DNA of 29,058 nucleotides, taken from IMG/VR virus record IMGVR_UViG_3300013297_000194, positions 1 to 29,058 of that record, one strand, 5' to 3'. The translations under genes were made by a program, and so were the position numbers. This stretch comes from a virus. Shown here in pieces: positions 28,578 to 29,058 of the stretch (its first letter is position 1; the number at the start of each line of letters is the position of its first letter). The notes beneath the pieces are model-generated. The model made no database searches, was not told the DNA's origin, and saw nothing but the letters and a program-made list of their open reading frames with translations.

Positions 28578-29058
28578 GCAAAAATTTCCCTTACATTCCA
28601 ATAGCCGAACCGTCATCTCCTGCTGAAATGATGACGCTGACGCATGACGATGCGACACGCATCCTCGCTCAGCGCACAGAGGATGGCTCACGGACTGCGC
28701 TGGTCGACGCCCTTTGCATTATGGGTCGTTTTGATGAAGCGATGGCTATAGCGACTGATCCTGAAAAGCTGGCATGGATTCAGAAGCTAATCGACGGCGA
28801 AGCTGCTCCCGATGATGAACGTTGCGAATGCAAGCACACTGTCGATGTTGCCGACTACACGCGTAATATCAATGCCGAGCCAGTACTAGTGCCTGCCCCG
28901 AACTACCTGGTGCAATTCAGGCACTGGAGTTCCCGCTACGGGAAGATGGTCGATGCAAGATTCTGCTTCCTATGCGGGCACGCGCAGGCGATACCGGGTA
29001 GTATGGATGAAACGCACGAAGCGAACACATCGCTTCAGCGACATGCATTAGACGCCGA
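28565..29058 (+). CDS. Unknown protein, 3' end beyond the window
   Basis: Open from the ATG at 28565 to the last base (164 codons and two bases). N terminus with PYIPIAEPSSPAEMMTLTHD, then a helical segment, CECKH near residue 92 and FCFLCGHA near 139, which may form a zinc site. No Shine-Dalgarno is visible. Divergent from the minus-strand operon. No family recognised. Confidence 0.6.
   Translation, partial: MPESSKNFPYIPIAEPSSPAEMMTLTHDDATRILAQRTEDGSRTALVDALCIMGRFDEAMAIATDPEKLAWIQKLIDGEAAPDDERCECKHTVDVADYTRNINAEPVLVPAPNYLVQFRHWSSRYGKMVDARFCFLCGHAQAIPGSMDETHEANTSLQRHALDA

Overview
The window reads as the late (virion) region of a tailed double-stranded DNA phage. The evidence is a long co-directional run of tightly packed plus-strand genes with ATGA-type overlaps, a coiled-coil scaffold-like protein followed by a capsid-like protein, a holin/XhlA-like membrane protein, homing endonucleases, and no ribosomal or host housekeeping genes. 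The host cannot be named. Promoters are sigma70-like (TTGACW, 17 bp, TATAMT, often with an extended TGn), and several have the -10 box only 6 to 9 nt from the ATG, so they should give leaderless or nearly leaderless mRNAs.

Layout. 1-4.9 kb: a chain of small overlapping genes: a MazG-like protein, a membrane protein, tiny Cys2His2-like proteins, a secreted Cys-rich peptide, a PAS-domain protein and an XhlA-like membrane protein. Two small genes here look frameshifted. 4.9-7.3 kb: a membrane/coiled-coil protein, a small protein and the scaffold-like protein. 7.3-8.37 kb: a promoter followed by mostly non-coding sequence with several perfect stems and one 45-residue basic ORF. 8.375-13.223 kb: the major capsid protein (MCP) gene, which I reconstruct as nine exons (about 432 aa) interrupted by eight group I introns. 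Intron 3 carries a sense PD-(D/E)XK-like homing endonuclease. Intron 5 carries an antisense HNH endonuclease with its own promoter. A free-standing HNH gene lies antisense just downstream. 14-18.8 kb: a small structural-type protein, a small protein, three glycosyltransferase-like genes and a short DnaX-like clamp-loader ATPase. 18.9-29.06 kb: unknown, probably virion genes, including a papain-like protease with a C-terminal beta domain, two zinc-ribbon proteins and a lipoprotein-like protein. These are interrupted by short minus-strand genes with their own promoters; three of them encode related CxxC-tailed proteins.

Two features stand out. The first is the eight-intron MCP gene. Exon boundaries were placed by reading-frame continuity, P1 pairing with U-G at the splice site, P10 pairing and the R/S elements. 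Introns 1, 2 and 4 are homologous and sit at the same GTT^CGA target. The second is a dispersed 16-bp dyad, ATTCTTC-CA-GAAGAAT, present 20 times between 4.87 and 27.96 kb, about once per 1.2 kb, in both orientations. It lies mostly at gene boundaries, sometimes inside codons, four times inside introns, and three times exactly 5 nt upstream of a -35 box. It behaves like a DNA-level site (operator/stoperator, segregation or packaging site, or a nomadic palindrome) rather than a terminator.
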